Source of the DNA: Vibrio mexicanus
Lineage (GTDB): Bacteria; Pseudomonadota; Gammaproteobacteria; Enterobacterales; Vibrionaceae
Assembly: GCF_001012815.1 (NCBI RefSeq)
Contig: NZ_JYJP01000027.1
Coordinates: 1-64,000, forward strand
Reading direction: 5' to 3'
DNA length: 64,000 nt
Part shown: positions 35,369 through 44,281 of the stretch, one piece after another
Layout: each line of letters begins with the position of its first letter
How positions within the stretch are numbered: the first letter of the stretch is position 1
The notes under the pieces: model-generated
Told to the model about the DNA's origin: nothing
The model's input: the letters and a program-made list of their open reading frames with translations, nothing else
Databases searched by the model: none
Program-made: the position numbers and the translations under genes

Positions 35369-36484
35369 ATGGCCACTTTAGAATTAAAACAGATCCGAAA
35401 AACCTACCCGAAAGCGGATCAAGAAACGTTGAAAGGGATTGATATCAGCATTGATTCAGGGGAGTTCCTGATTCTCGTTGGCCCTTCAGGTTGCGGTAAA
35501 TCGACCCTGATGAATACCATCGCGGGGCTAGAAAACATCAGTTCTGGTGAGATTGTGATTGATGGGCGCGATGTCGCCGCGGTTGAGCCAAAAGATCGTG
35601 ATATCGCGATGGTGTTCCAATCTTACGCGCTATACCCAAACATGACGGTGCGAGGCAATATCGCGTTTGGTTTGAAGATCCGCAAAATGCCCGATGATCA
35701 GATTGATGCTGAAGTAAATCGCGTTGCTGAAATGCTGCAGATTGACCATCTGCTTGATCGTAAGCCTTCACAGCTTTCTGGTGGTCAGCGCCAACGTGTT
35801 GCGATGGGGCGCGCATTAGCACGCAGGCCGAAGTTGTATCTGTTCGATGAGCCTCTGTCTAACCTTGATGCCAAGCTTCGTGTCGAGATGAGGCACCAAA
35901 TTAAACGGCTTCATCAGAAATTGAACACCACCATTGTCTATGTAACGCACGATCAAATTGAAGCGATGACATTGGCAGATCGAATCGCAGTGATGAAAGA
36001 CGGTATTTTGCAGCAGTTAGGCACGCCCCAAGAGATCTACAGCAAGCCGAACAATATGTTTGTAGCCGGATTCATGGGCTCACCATCGATGAACTTTATC
36101 GAAACTATGGTGGACCTGGATGCCAATGAAAAGCCTGTGATTAAAGTGACGGGCAGCAATAACCAAGAGCATCACATTAAGCTGCCGGATACGATGCGTT
36201 CGCAAGATGGCAAACGAATTGTGATTGGCTTAAGACCAGAGCATATCAGTGAAACGCCAAGTGAAGATCAATCGGCTAGCACTCAGCTCGATATGAAGCT
36301 AGAGGTATTAGAACCCACTGGCCCTGACACGATTGCGATGATCAAAGTGAACGATCAAGAGGTGGCTTGCCGATTGTCGCCAGAATATGAAGTGTCGGTG
36401 GGGGATACGGCTTCACTTCATTTCGATCTATCCAAAGCCGTGTTCTTTGATGCCCAAACTGAGCAACGAATGGAGATTCACTAG
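35369..36484 (+). CDS. Sugar ABC transporter ATP-binding protein (MalK/UgpC type)
   Basis: 371 residues. Walker A GPSGCGKST, Q-loop MVFQSYALYPN, signature LSGGQRQRVAMGRALARRP, Walker B LYLFDEPLSNLDAKLR and H-loop YVTHDQIEA are all present. A C-terminal TOBE-type beta-barrel domain (about 240-371) follows, as in MalK-family ATPases that take regulatory inputs. Powers the importer encoded just upstream and is the last gene of the operon. Confidence 0.93.
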   Translation: MATLELKQIRKTYPKADQETLKGIDISIDSGEFLILVGPSGCGKSTLMNTIAGLENISSGEIVIDGRDVAAVEPKDRDIAMVFQSYALYPNMTVRGNIAFGLKIRKMPDDQIDAEVNRVAEMLQIDHLLDRKPSQLSGGQRQRVAMGRALARRPKLYLFDEPLSNLDAKLRVEMRHQIKRLHQKLNTTIVYVTHDQIEAMTLADRIAVMKDGILQQLGTPQEIYSKPNNMFVAGFMGSPSMNFIETMVDLDANEKPVIKVTGSNNQEHHIKLPDTMRSQDGKRIVIGLRPEHISETPSEDQSASTQLDMKLEVLEPTGPDTIAMIKVNDQEVACRLSPEYEVSVGDTASLHFDLSKAVFFDAQTEQRMEIH

Positions 36485-36510
36485 GGTTAATTGACCCTAT
36501 ATACAAAGTT

Positions 36511-36633
36511 GAAAGCGCATCTCATTGCAGCGCCTCATTTATGCTCGTAGGGAACATATCTTAAGTAGGCGCTGACGCTCTCGGGGGAGGCGATGTTGGC
36601 TCATGGAACGCAAGCCAACCAAGGTGCGCTTTC
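36511..36633 (+). ncRNA. Candidate structured RNA (or dispersed repeat)
   Basis: The closing stem GAAAGCGCA (36511-36519) / TGCGCTTTC (36625-36633) is perfect and encloses further helices: CAGCGCCT (36528-36535)/AGGCGCTG (36567-36574), a CGC...GCG hairpin with a G-rich loop just after it, and TTGGCT/AGCCAA around 36595-36617. This is the layout of a multibranch RNA. It matches no riboswitch or sRNA that I recognise. A dispersed intergenic repeat is the main alternative. Confidence 0.4.
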
Positions 36634-37040
36634 CCTTATTCTTAATTACCTTGTTCTTTCATACGGTAGCGCTTATCACCTTGCGGCACATTTAAGGCAT
36701 CTCACAAGGTGATATTTTACCAATTTTTCGCTCTTTTTTTAAAAAGGGCAAAAAAGTCCTAATGATAAATCTAATAATAAGAGCTAAACCTATTAGTAGC
36801 GTTGCGCTTACTTGGTGTTATTAGGGAATAGTTATTAGGGACAGCAACTCTAGACTTTTGAGAACGGAGAAGTGCGCAGTTTCGCTTGATTACGAGCTAA
36901 GTCGGCTCGGCAAAAGACGATTAGAAGAGGGTTGGAGCTGTTCCTCCTTCACAGCTTCAGCCTTTTTCTAACGTGTTTAAGACATTATTAACAGCGGTGT
37001 ATTTATTTTTGGGTGGTATTCCGCCAATTCGAGTTTAAGT

Positions 37041-37067
37041 AATGGGTCATTAATGACCCATTTTTTT
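37041..37067 (+). terminator. Rho-independent terminator, orphan
   Basis: AATGGGTCATT-AATGACCCATT forms a perfect stem at 37041-37062 followed by a run of seven T. No protein gene ends nearby on the plus strand, so it probably ends a small RNA or a long 3' tail of the sugar operon. Confidence 0.85.
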
Positions 37068-37142
37068 CGCCTGTAGAACGTTGGTTTTAGTGAGTTAATG
37101 TAAAGTAACTAAAAATCAATGAGTTATTTTAGTTTTCAGAGT

Positions 37143-37158
37143 TGGTCTGCTCCTTGCT
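37143..37158 (+). promoter_or_regulatory. Sigma-54 promoter of dctP
   Basis: TTGGTCTGCTCCTTGCT has GG (37144-37145) and GC (37156-37157) separated by exactly ten bases, the -24/-12 signature, about 58 bases before the dctP start. DctD encoded at 50259-51605 is a sigma-54 activator, so this is its expected target. Confidence 0.75.
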
Positions 37159-37215
37159 CTAGATAAGCATCAGTCTCCATTGATGGGGCTGCTTTGTTTA
37201 ACAAGGAGAATAATA

Positions 37216-38211
37216 ATGTTTAAGCCACTTACCCTACTGTCTGTCTCAACGCTTGCACTAATGAGTTTCAATGCTGCCGCTAACTGTGATCCTGGTGAGA
37301 TTGTTATCAAGTTTAGTCACGTGACTAACACAGATAAACACCCTAAAGGCATTGCCGCTTCGCTGCTTGAAGAGCGTGTAAACACAGAGATGAATGGAAC
37401 GGCTTGTATGCAGGTGTTTCCAAACTCGACGTTGTACGATGACAACAAGGTTCTGGAAGCACTGCTGAATGGTGATGTTCAGCTAGCAGCCCCTTCACTA
37501 TCAAAGTTTGAAAAATTCACGAAAAAGTACCGCATCTTCGATTTACCGTTCCTATTTGAAGACGTGGATGCTGTCGATCGTTTCCAAAACTCTGAGTCGG
37601 GTGAGAAGCTCAAAAATGCAATGAAGCGCCGTGGTCTTCAAGGCCTAGCATTTTGGCATAACGGCATGAAGCAAATGTCGGCGAACAAGCCATTGTTAAC
37701 ACCAGCAGATGCAGAAGGGTTGAAGTTCCGTGTTCAGGCTTCCGATGTATTGGTGGCACAGTTTGAGCAGCTTGGCGCAAACCCGCAGAAAATGTCCTTC
37801 AAAGAGGTGTATGGCGGCCTGCAAACCAAAGTTATCGATGGTCAAGAGAACACATGGTCAAACATCTACGGTAAGAAGTTTTTCGAAGTCCAAGATGGTA
37901 TTACTGAAACCAACCACGGTATTTTGGACTACTTAGTTGTGACTTCTAATGATTTCTGGAAAGGCCTACCAGATGATGTTCGCGAGCAGCTTAGTACCAT
38001 CATCACTGAAGTGACCGCGACACGTAACGCAGAGTCGACCAAAGTGAACCTTGCGAATAAGAACAACATCATTGAAGCCGGTGGTGAAGTTCGATCACTG
38101 ACTCCAGAGCAGCGTCAGCAATGGGTCACTGCGCTTCAGCCTGTATGGAAGCAGTTCGAAAAAGATATCGGTTCCGATCTCATCGAAGCTGCGTTGGCTT
38201 CTAACCAGTAA
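37216..38211 (+). CDS. dctP: C4-dicarboxylate TRAP transporter substrate-binding protein DctP
   Basis: 331 residues from ATG 37216 with AAGGAG upstream; in-frame codons back to 37180 are not part of the gene. Sec signal peptide (cleavage near NAAANC). DctP fold features include the conserved Arg in LKFRVQASDVLVAQFEQLGA, which clamps the dicarboxylate carboxylate, and a downstream NTWSNIYGKKF segment. Captures succinate, malate or fumarate in the periplasm. A sigma-54 promoter precedes it, and a hairpin separates it from dctQ. Confidence 0.93.
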   Translation: MFKPLTLLSVSTLALMSFNAAANCDPGEIVIKFSHVTNTDKHPKGIAASLLEERVNTEMNGTACMQVFPNSTLYDDNKVLEALLNGDVQLAAPSLSKFEKFTKKYRIFDLPFLFEDVDAVDRFQNSESGEKLKNAMKRRGLQGLAFWHNGMKQMSANKPLLTPADAEGLKFRVQASDVLVAQFEQLGANPQKMSFKEVYGGLQTKVIDGQENTWSNIYGKKFFEVQDGITETNHGILDYLVVTSNDFWKGLPDDVREQLSTIITEVTATRNAESTKVNLANKNNIIEAGGEVRSLTPEQRQQWVTALQPVWKQFEKDIGSDLIEAALASNQ

Positions 38212-38222
38212 CGCTCCCTCAA

Positions 38223-38270
38223 AAGCTGGCTGCTTTTAGTTTGTTGCTCCTGACATCTAGAAGTAGCCAG
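38223..38270 (+). other. Intercistronic hairpin between dctP and dctQ
   Basis: GCTGGCTGCTT near 38235 and AAGTAGCCAGC near 38262 pair with one mismatch. As after the sugar-binding protein gene, the position suggests differential expression of the abundant binding protein over the membrane subunits. Confidence 0.5.
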
Positions 38271-38307
38271 CCCTCGATAACTAGAACAATAGAAAGTGAA
38301 GTAACTT

Positions 38308-38976
38308 ATGGAAAAGTCGATTCTTGCCAAGGTCGGTCAAGTAACGGATGCCATTGAAGAGGGGCTGATTGCCTTTTTCCTTGGTGGTATGACGTTATTG
38401 ACCTTTGCCAATGTGGTGTCTCGCTACGTCTTCAACGACAACATACTTTGGGCACTAGAACTCACGGTGTTTATGTTTGCATGGATGGTGCTGGTGGGCG
38501 CCTCTTACGGTGTAAAACGCCACTTCCACATTGGTGTCGATGTCGTTATTAATATGGCACCTGAAAAGCTCAGAAAGGCCTACGCTATCGCTGCTGTTAT
38601 CAGCTGTTTAGCATTTTCCGTGCTGCTGCTGATTGGTTCATGGAACTACTGGTACCCATTTGTCACCGAGAGAGCTTGGTACGAAACCGATGATATTCCA
38701 ATGCCTGAAATTCTACAGTTCCTTTCTGACTGGCTCAATGAAGGTGAGCGTTACGAGAAAATGCCCCGCTTCATCCCTTACATGGCACTCCCAATTGGTA
38801 TGGCTCTGCTGACGTTTAGATTCACTCAAATTGCTCATCAGATTTTCACGGGCAAGATAGATCGCATGATTGCAGGGCACGAAGCCGAAGAAGATCTTGA
38901 AGCGCTTAAAGCCGACGTGGAAAGCGGTGTTGGCGACATTATGGATAAGTCAGGCCAAAACAAGGAGCGTAACTAA
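38308..38976 (+). CDS. dctQ: TRAP transporter small membrane subunit DctQ
   Basis: 222 residues, four membrane segments (about 20-40, 50-72, 90-112, 152-172), matching the 4-TM DctQ family. The family-typical WALELTVFMFAWMVLVGASYG segment (here split by short loops) is followed by RHFHIGVDV. The stop is immediately followed by the dctM start. DctQ pairs with DctM in the inner membrane for sodium-driven dicarboxylate uptake. The C-terminal tail is acidic and longer than usual. Confidence 0.92.
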   Translation: MEKSILAKVGQVTDAIEEGLIAFFLGGMTLLTFANVVSRYVFNDNILWALELTVFMFAWMVLVGASYGVKRHFHIGVDVVINMAPEKLRKAYAIAAVISCLAFSVLLLIGSWNYWYPFVTERAWYETDDIPMPEILQFLSDWLNEGERYEKMPRFIPYMALPIGMALLTFRFTQIAHQIFTGKIDRMIAGHEAEEDLEALKADVESGVGDIMDKSGQNKERN

Positions 38977-40338
38977 ATGGATATTTTGCTGTTATTTATC
39001 ATGGTTATTGGCTTCATGCTGATTGGTGTGCCAATTGCCATCTCGCTCGGCCTTTCGAGCATGCTGTTTTTGATGATGCATTCTGATGCCTCCCTTGCAT
39101 CCGTCGCGCAGACTTTGTTTAACGCCTTTGCAGGCCACTACACCTTATTGGCGATTCCATTCTTCATACTGGCATCAAGCTTTATGTCTACCGGGGGTGT
39201 TGCTAAGCGAATTATCCGTTTCGCGATTGCGATGGTCGGTTGGTTCCGTGGCGGATTGGCCATGGCTTCAGTCGTGGCGTGTATGATGTTTGCCGCGTTA
39301 TCCGGCTCGTCTCCGGCTACCGTGGTTGCAATTGGTAGTATCGTGATTGCAGGTATGGTGCGAAATGGTTACTCCAAAGAGTTCGCGTCTGGCGTTATCT
39401 GTAATGCGGGGACTTTAGGCATTTTGATCCCACCATCCATTGTTATGGTGGTTTACGCCGCGGCAACCGATGTGTCGGTTGGGCGTATGTTCCTTGGTGG
39501 GGTCATTCCAGGCTTGCTCGCGGGTGTGATGTTGATGATTGCTATCTATATCGCAGCTCGCGTTAAGAACCTTCCCGCTCAACCGTTTGTTGGCTGGGGT
39601 GAGGTATTTGCTTCTGCGAAAGACGCAAGCTGGGGTTTGCTACTCATCGTCATTATTCTAGGTGGTATTTACGGCGGTATTTTCACGCCAACGGAAGCGG
39701 CTGCCGTGGCTGCTGTGTATTCGTTCTTTATCGCGAACTTCATATACAAAGATATGGGGCCGTTCGCGGATAAAGAGAATCGTAAGCCTGCATTGATTAA
39801 AGCATTTCAAACGTTGTTTCATAAAGACACTAAGCACACACTTTATGAAGCAGGTAAGCTCACCATCATGCTGCTATTTATCATTGCGAATGCGTTGATC
39901 CTTAAGCACGTGCTGACCGAAGAGCGTATCCCGCAGATGATCACCGAGTCAATGTTGTCGGCAGGGCTTGGGCCAATCACTTTCTTGATTGTGGTGAACT
40001 TACTGCTATTGATTGGCGGCCAGTTTATGGAACCTTCTGGTCTGTTGATCATCGTTGCGCCGTTAGTTTTCCCTATCGCGATTGCACTGGGTATCGACCC
40101 GATTCACCTCGGTATTATGATGGTGGTGAACATGGAGATCGGTATGATCACGCCACCTGTAGGGCTCAACCTCTTCGTAACCGCTGGGGTTGCCAAAATG
40201 TCGATGATGAATGTGGTGAAAGCCGCTCTGCCATGGGTGGGTGTCATGTTCCTGTTCTTAATCATCGTGACCTATGTTCCTTGGGTATCGACTTGGCTAC
40301 CTACCTTGCTCATGGGACCAGAGATCATCACCAAGTAG
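38977..40338 (+). CDS. dctM: TRAP transporter large membrane subunit DctM
   Basis: 453-residue polytopic protein. Family features include GVPIAISLGLSS near the N-terminus, ALSGSSPATVVAIGSIV and GILIPPSIVMVVYA, and near the end GMITPPVGLNLFV, the repeated hairpin motifs of the DctM elevator transporter. Catalyses sodium-coupled transport of the dicarboxylate handed over by DctP. Last gene of the operon and followed by a terminator. Confidence 0.95.
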   Translation: MDILLLFIMVIGFMLIGVPIAISLGLSSMLFLMMHSDASLASVAQTLFNAFAGHYTLLAIPFFILASSFMSTGGVAKRIIRFAIAMVGWFRGGLAMASVVACMMFAALSGSSPATVVAIGSIVIAGMVRNGYSKEFASGVICNAGTLGILIPPSIVMVVYAAATDVSVGRMFLGGVIPGLLAGVMLMIAIYIAARVKNLPAQPFVGWGEVFASAKDASWGLLLIVIILGGIYGGIFTPTEAAAVAAVYSFFIANFIYKDMGPFADKENRKPALIKAFQTLFHKDTKHTLYEAGKLTIMLLFIIANALILKHVLTEERIPQMITESMLSAGLGPITFLIVVNLLLLIGGQFMEPSGLLIIVAPLVFPIAIALGIDPIHLGIMMVVNMEIGMITPPVGLNLFVTAGVAKMSMMNVVKAALPWVGVMFLFLIIVTYVPWVSTWLPTLLMGPEIITK

Positions 40339-40358
40339 AAAAATTCCCCATCAAAGAC

Positions 40359-40390
40359 AAAGCCCGGCATTTGCTGGGCTTTCTGTTTTT
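40359..40390 (+). terminator. Terminator of dctPQM
   Basis: AAAGCCC (40359-40365) pairs with GGGCTTT (40376-40382), followed by CTGTTTTTTT. It separates the operon from the convergent haem ABC genes. Confidence 0.8.
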
Positions 40391-40424
40391 TTAGAATATT
40401 GTTAGAGCGTGCAGTAGAGCAGGA

Positions 40425-41255
40425 TTAATTGGAGACCACCACCGGACGTTGAGATTGAGGGTGGGGCATTATCGTCACTTCATGGTGATAAACTTCCGCG
40501 ATAGTTTGACTGGTCAGGGCATCGCTTGGGCGACCATCCATAACAATCTCGCCTTGGTTGAGGATCATGATGCGATCAGCATACTGCGCGGCTAAGTTTA
40601 AATCATGAAGAACCGCAATGACGGTAGCGCCTTCGCGAGCCAGCTTTTTAGCGAGGGACAGTGTACTGTGCTGATGCTGCAAATCCAGCGCAGACGTCGG
40701 CTCGTCGAGTAGCAAGATTTTGTTGTCACCACTTTGCGCCGTTTGAGTCAGCACACGAGCAAAGTGCACTCGCTGTTTCTCGCCGCCAGAGAGACTCGGA
40801 TAACTACGATCACTTAACTTATCAACGCCTACCGCTTCCATGTTGCTTTTGACTACCAGCTCTAGAGCTTGTTTACCCAGAGAGAGGCCAATGCTACCAA
40901 GCTCGACCACTTCCTGAGCGCTAAAGTTGAACGATAGCGAACTGTGCTGAGGCAGTGCGGAAAGGTGCCTTGCAAGTTGCTCTGGCTGCCAATCTGCACT
41001 TGCGCGACCGAAAATGTTGGTTTTGCCCGTCGTGTTTACTTCACCGGTAATGGTTTTAAGCAGGGTACTTTTTCCTGCACCATTGGGGCCGAGTAAAACG
41101 GTAAATTCGCCGCGCGAGAACTGGGTAGTGATGTTCTCTATGATTGCACGTCCGTTGATTCTTGCTGCAACATCTTCTAATTGAATTGAGTAGCTTCCTT
41201 TGAAGTCCGCAATACTGACTGCACTTGCTTTCGAACGATTCCAAAACTCCAACAT
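40425..41255 (-). CDS. hutD: Haem ABC transporter ATP-binding protein HutD
   Basis: 276 residues. Walker A GPNGAGKST, signature LSGGEKQRVHFARVL, Walker B ILLLDEPTSALD and the switch His in AVLHDLNLAAQYADR, in the FecE/HmuV subfamily. The start codon overlaps the hutC stop (TAATG), indicating coupling. Energises haem import across the inner membrane with HutC and HutB. The operon (tonB1-exbB1-exbD1-hutB-hutC-hutD) reads leftward from a putative Fur-regulated divergent promoter. Confidence 0.92.
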   Translation of the reverse strand: MLEFWNRSKASAVSIADFKGSYSIQLEDVAARINGRAIIENITTQFSRGEFTVLLGPNGAGKSTLLKTITGEVNTTGKTNIFGRASADWQPEQLARHLSALPQHSSLSFNFSAQEVVELGSIGLSLGKQALELVVKSNMEAVGVDKLSDRSYPSLSGGEKQRVHFARVLTQTAQSGDNKILLLDEPTSALDLQHQHSTLSLAKKLAREGATVIAVLHDLNLAAQYADRIMILNQGEIVMDGRPSDALTSQTIAEVYHHEVTIMPHPQSQRPVVVSN

Positions 41256-42294
41256 TACAGCCTACCTTTTTGCTTAATTAGCAAACCAATGAAAAATGGC
41301 GCGCCAAGAAGTGCGGTCACAATGCCTACTGGCATATCGAGAGGGCAACGACGGTTCGAGCAAGCATATCCGCAATGAGAAGCAGCAATGCCCCTAATAA
41401 TAAGCTGACAGGTAGCAAGCTTTTGTAATTCGGCCCAACCAACATTCTGGCTAGGTGCGGGACGATGAGGCCAATAAAACCAATCATCCCCGCGAGAGCC
41501 ACGGTGACCCCAACGCCTGCGGCAGCTAAAACAATCAGGCGGCGTTTTAGATTTTGCACATTGATACCCATGTGTCTTGCTTCAGACTCACCTAATAACA
41601 TCGCATTGAGCTTGTTAGCGTCACGGTAGTAGGCAATCAAGAGAACGATGAGTGTGACAAATGCCAAACCCAATGCGTTAGTGTTTGCGCCGGCTAAAGA
41701 GCCCATCGTCCAAAGCGACAAATCTCGTAGCGCCTGATCGTCAGCGAAATAGTTGAGGAGCCCAAGCGCAGCCCCTGCAAGAGCGGCAATGGCGACACCC
41801 GCCAACAGCATCATAGAAACCGATGTGCCATTGGTGGTACTGCCTAATCGATAAACCAGAAATGTCACTACAATACCGCCAATACACGCAAAAACAGGCA
41901 CGGTACCAAGAACAAGTAGTAGAGGATAATTGACCGCCAAATCTGCAAACACAACTATCGCAATGGCCGCGCCCAGCGCAGCACCAGACGACACACCAAT
42001 GATCCCCGGATCGGCTAAGGGGTTTCGGAACAGGCCCTGCATCACCGCGCCACTGATCGCCAAAATCCCACCGACGGCAATCGCAAGTAGAGTTCGTGGC
42101 AGGCGTACTTGCTGAATGATCATCTCTACATGCGGAGGTAGTACGTCTTGCTGAGATGGAATGAGCGACTGCAAACTGTCTGAGAAACTAATGTTCATTG
42201 GCCCAACCGACAGTGACGCAATCATGGCGCCATAGAGCAGTACGGCGGCAATAACACATAAACTGCGTGTGCTGAGAATTCTTGTTGTTGTCAT
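41255..42294 (-). CDS. hutC: Haem ABC transporter permease HutC (single-base frameshift)
   Basis: 346 residues after restoring one C (plus-strand G) at 41343-41345. As written, the frame ends at 41326 after MLARTVVALSICQ, whereas the restored reading continues with DMPVGIVTALLGAPFFIGL to a stop at 41255, the conserved FecCD C-terminus. Polytopic FecCD/BtuC-type permease with GLFRNPLADPGIIGVSSGAA near residue 85-105. It forms the haem channel with HutD. Probably intact in reality. Confidence 0.88.
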
Positions 42295-42304
42295 GAGTCA
42301 GTCA

Positions 42305-43174
42305 TTACTGAGGTTGTGTTTGTGGATGTAGTTGAGAAAAATCGTTATACAGCTCGTCGGCTAAATCTAAGCTTGCAAGCCCAAGGCCGCCGATGATAGC
42401 GCTACCGTGAATCGGCTTAATGTTCTGATTAGCGGCTGCTGGTGTCGCTGCCAACAGAGGAAAAGCGTTAATGATGCCATCAAAGCCGCCTAGTGCGTCC
42501 CAAGCACGGTGCGTAACAAGAAGATAGTCTGGTTGCATGTCAACGATAGCTTCAGCAGATACAGGCTTGTATGACTGCAAGTGGTCATATGCTGGGTTCG
42601 TACCGCCCGCGAGCGAGATGATGGTGTCGATTGTGGTGTTGCGTCCCGCAATGGTGGCAGGGCGACCTTTGCTTAGCATCGCGAACATCACTTTTGGAGG
42701 CTGTTCAATGTGGCGCTGACTCATGCGATCAAGAATGTCCTTCAACTCAGTTTTTAAGATGGTTGCTTCTTCTTGGGTACCTGTTAACAAGGCAATCGCG
42801 TCGATTCGCTCAAACAGGTCAACTTTTGAATCACCGGATGGTACCGTTTCTACTTCAATACCTGCGCTATCGAGCAGTTGGAGTGTCGCATCAGGGCCCA
42901 TTTCATGAGATCCAACGATGTGAGTAGGATTAAGAGACATTAAACCTTCGGCAGAAAGCTGTCTGTGGTAGCCCACTTGAGGAAGTTCGTTCTCTTTATT
43001 GAACGACTTACTGGTCACATCAACCGCAACCAATTGATCTTGAGCACCCAAAGCGAAAATGAGTTCAGTGATACTTGAACCTGCGCTAATGATTCGGTTC
43101 TCTTCCGGTGTATTTGCCATCGTATTAGGCAGATTAACCAAAGTGAGCATAAGGGCTAAAAGACGAGTTTTCAT
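42305..43174 (-). CDS. hutB: Periplasmic haem-binding protein HutB
   Basis: 289 residues with a signal peptide (cleavage near MANTP). Type III (BtuF/HmuT-like) binding fold: RIISAGSSITELIFALGAQDQLVAVDVTS at the mature N-terminus (split here across two strands), then a long linker helix and DYLLVTHRAWDALGG. Shuttles haem from the outer-membrane receptor to HutCD. Overlaps exbD1 by four bases, so translationally coupled. Confidence 0.92.
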   Translation of the reverse strand: MKTRLLALMLTLVNLPNTMANTPEENRIISAGSSITELIFALGAQDQLVAVDVTSKSFNKENELPQVGYHRQLSAEGLMSLNPTHIVGSHEMGPDATLQLLDSAGIEVETVPSGDSKVDLFERIDAIALLTGTQEEATILKTELKDILDRMSQRHIEQPPKVMFAMLSKGRPATIAGRNTTIDTIISLAGGTNPAYDHLQSYKPVSAEAIVDMQPDYLLVTHRAWDALGGFDGIINAFPLLAATPAAANQNIKPIHGSAIIGGLGLASLDLADELYNDFSQLHPQTQPQ

Positions 43175-43593
43175 TGTGGTCGCTCCATGACGATATTGGT
43201 GGCTGGAATATTGTGTTGCTGAAGAAATCCAATCAGTTTGAGCATGAGCTCCACCCGAGAGTCTTTATCGGCAACGATAACGACAGGGCGCTCACTGTTT
43301 TCTTTATGGGTACTGGCCAATGTTGAGGCGAATTCTTCCCAGTTGTCATACTGAGTGCCATCAATAGCCCAAGGTTGAGATTCGTTGTTAAGAATGCCGA
43401 TTGAGATGACATTCTCCGTCGGCTGGCTTAATTGGGTCTCTTGTTCTGCTTTAGGGATCTCAACGTCTAATGTATGAACCGAGACGTTGGCAGTGAGTAG
43501 CAAAAACACCATCACGATGAAGATGATATCGAGCATCGGTGTTAAGTCAGGCTTGAAGCTCTCATCGGTGAACTGACTCTGAGAATGAATCAT
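43171..43593 (-). CDS. exbD1: Biopolymer transport protein ExbD1
   Basis: 140 residues with one N-terminal membrane anchor. FKPDLTPMLDIIFIVMVFLL includes the conserved Asp in the membrane segment that carries protons. The periplasmic domain binds peptidoglycan and TonB. Start overlaps the exbB1 stop. Together with ExbB1 and TonB1 it energises the haem receptor. Confidence 0.92.
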   Translation of the reverse strand: MIHSQSQFTDESFKPDLTPMLDIIFIVMVFLLLTANVSVHTLDVEIPKAEQETQLSQPTENVISIGILNNESQPWAIDGTQYDNWEEFASTLASTHKENSERPVVIVADKDSRVELMLKLIGFLQQHNIPATNIVMERPQ

Positions 43594-44276
43594 TACACGA
43601 CCTCTTCGGTTGTGAGCGTGTTCACGGCAATCTGCTTGGTGTCTGGGTCGATAATCACACCTTCAATGTGTAGGTTGCTGTGATTAAGCGTGTACTCAAT
43701 CTTGGCCAGTGTTTTTTCCACCCACATGGTCAGTAGCTGCGACCCTGTGATCGCAGGTAGGGCAATCAATAAACCCGCAGCGGTAGTGGTCATGGCCAAT
43801 CCGAGGCCCTCTGCCAATACTGATGGCGAAATAGCACCAGACATATCTGTGATGCCAGAGAACATTTCCATTAAACCTAATACGGTGCCGAGAAGCCCTA
43901 CTAGTGGGCTAACCACGCCTATCACCGACAACAAACGAATTCCGGTTCGAAACTGTTGGCGATTCTTGAATAACCAAATACTCACGGCTTCTTCGCGCAG
44001 TGGTTTGGTGAAGTGGCGGTGACTCAATAGCATACGCATCGATTGATGAATCAGCTTCTTTCCTGAGACTTCATTTTGAATAAAGTCATCGACGTCTTGC
44101 GCGTTGGTCAGATCTAGCTGGTGGATGCGCTTGAGAATTTGATGGGTGTGAGTGCGGCCATTCATGAGCATATAGAGTGTTCGTTCAATAAGAATGACGA
44201 GAGTCAGCACAGAGAGTGTCATCAAAGGCCAGGTCATAATGCCGAGTTGGCTATGAATAGTAGTGATCAATTGCAT
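43593..44276 (-). CDS. exbB1: Biopolymer transport protein ExbB1
   Basis: 227 residues, three membrane segments of the MotA/TolQ/ExbB family. LLSVIGVVSPLVGLLGTVLGL and AEGLGLAMTTTAAGLLIALP are the conserved channel helices (shown as separate segments). Proton channel of the TonB1 motor. Five bases separate it from the upstream tonB1 stop. Confidence 0.92.
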   Translation of the reverse strand: MQLITTIHSQLGIMTWPLMTLSVLTLVILIERTLYMLMNGRTHTHQILKRIHQLDLTNAQDVDDFIQNEVSGKKLIHQSMRMLLSHRHFTKPLREEAVSIWLFKNRQQFRTGIRLLSVIGVVSPLVGLLGTVLGLMEMFSGITDMSGAISPSVLAEGLGLAMTTTAAGLLIALPAITGSQLLTMWVEKTLAKIEYTLNHSNLHIEGVIIDPDTKQIAVNTLTTEEVV

Positions 44277-44281
44277 TGCGA

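Larger units (their letters stand above)
36485..37215. other. 730-base non-coding region with several RNA structures
   Basis: No credible protein gene. It holds a ~123-nt multi-stem structure (36511-36633), a 9-bp hairpin ATCACCTTG (36675-36683)/CAAGGTGAT (36705-36713), a clear terminator (37041-37067), the inverted repeat AACTAAAA/TTTTAGTT around 37108-37135 and the sigma-54 promoter of dctP (37143-37158). At least one small RNA ending at the 37041 terminator is likely. Confidence 0.6.

Noticed and set aside
36511-36633. ERIC element or known riboswitch
   Set aside because: Some local similarity to ERIC-like sequence (AAGTAGG...CTG) but no convincing alignment by eye, and no known aptamer core was recognised.
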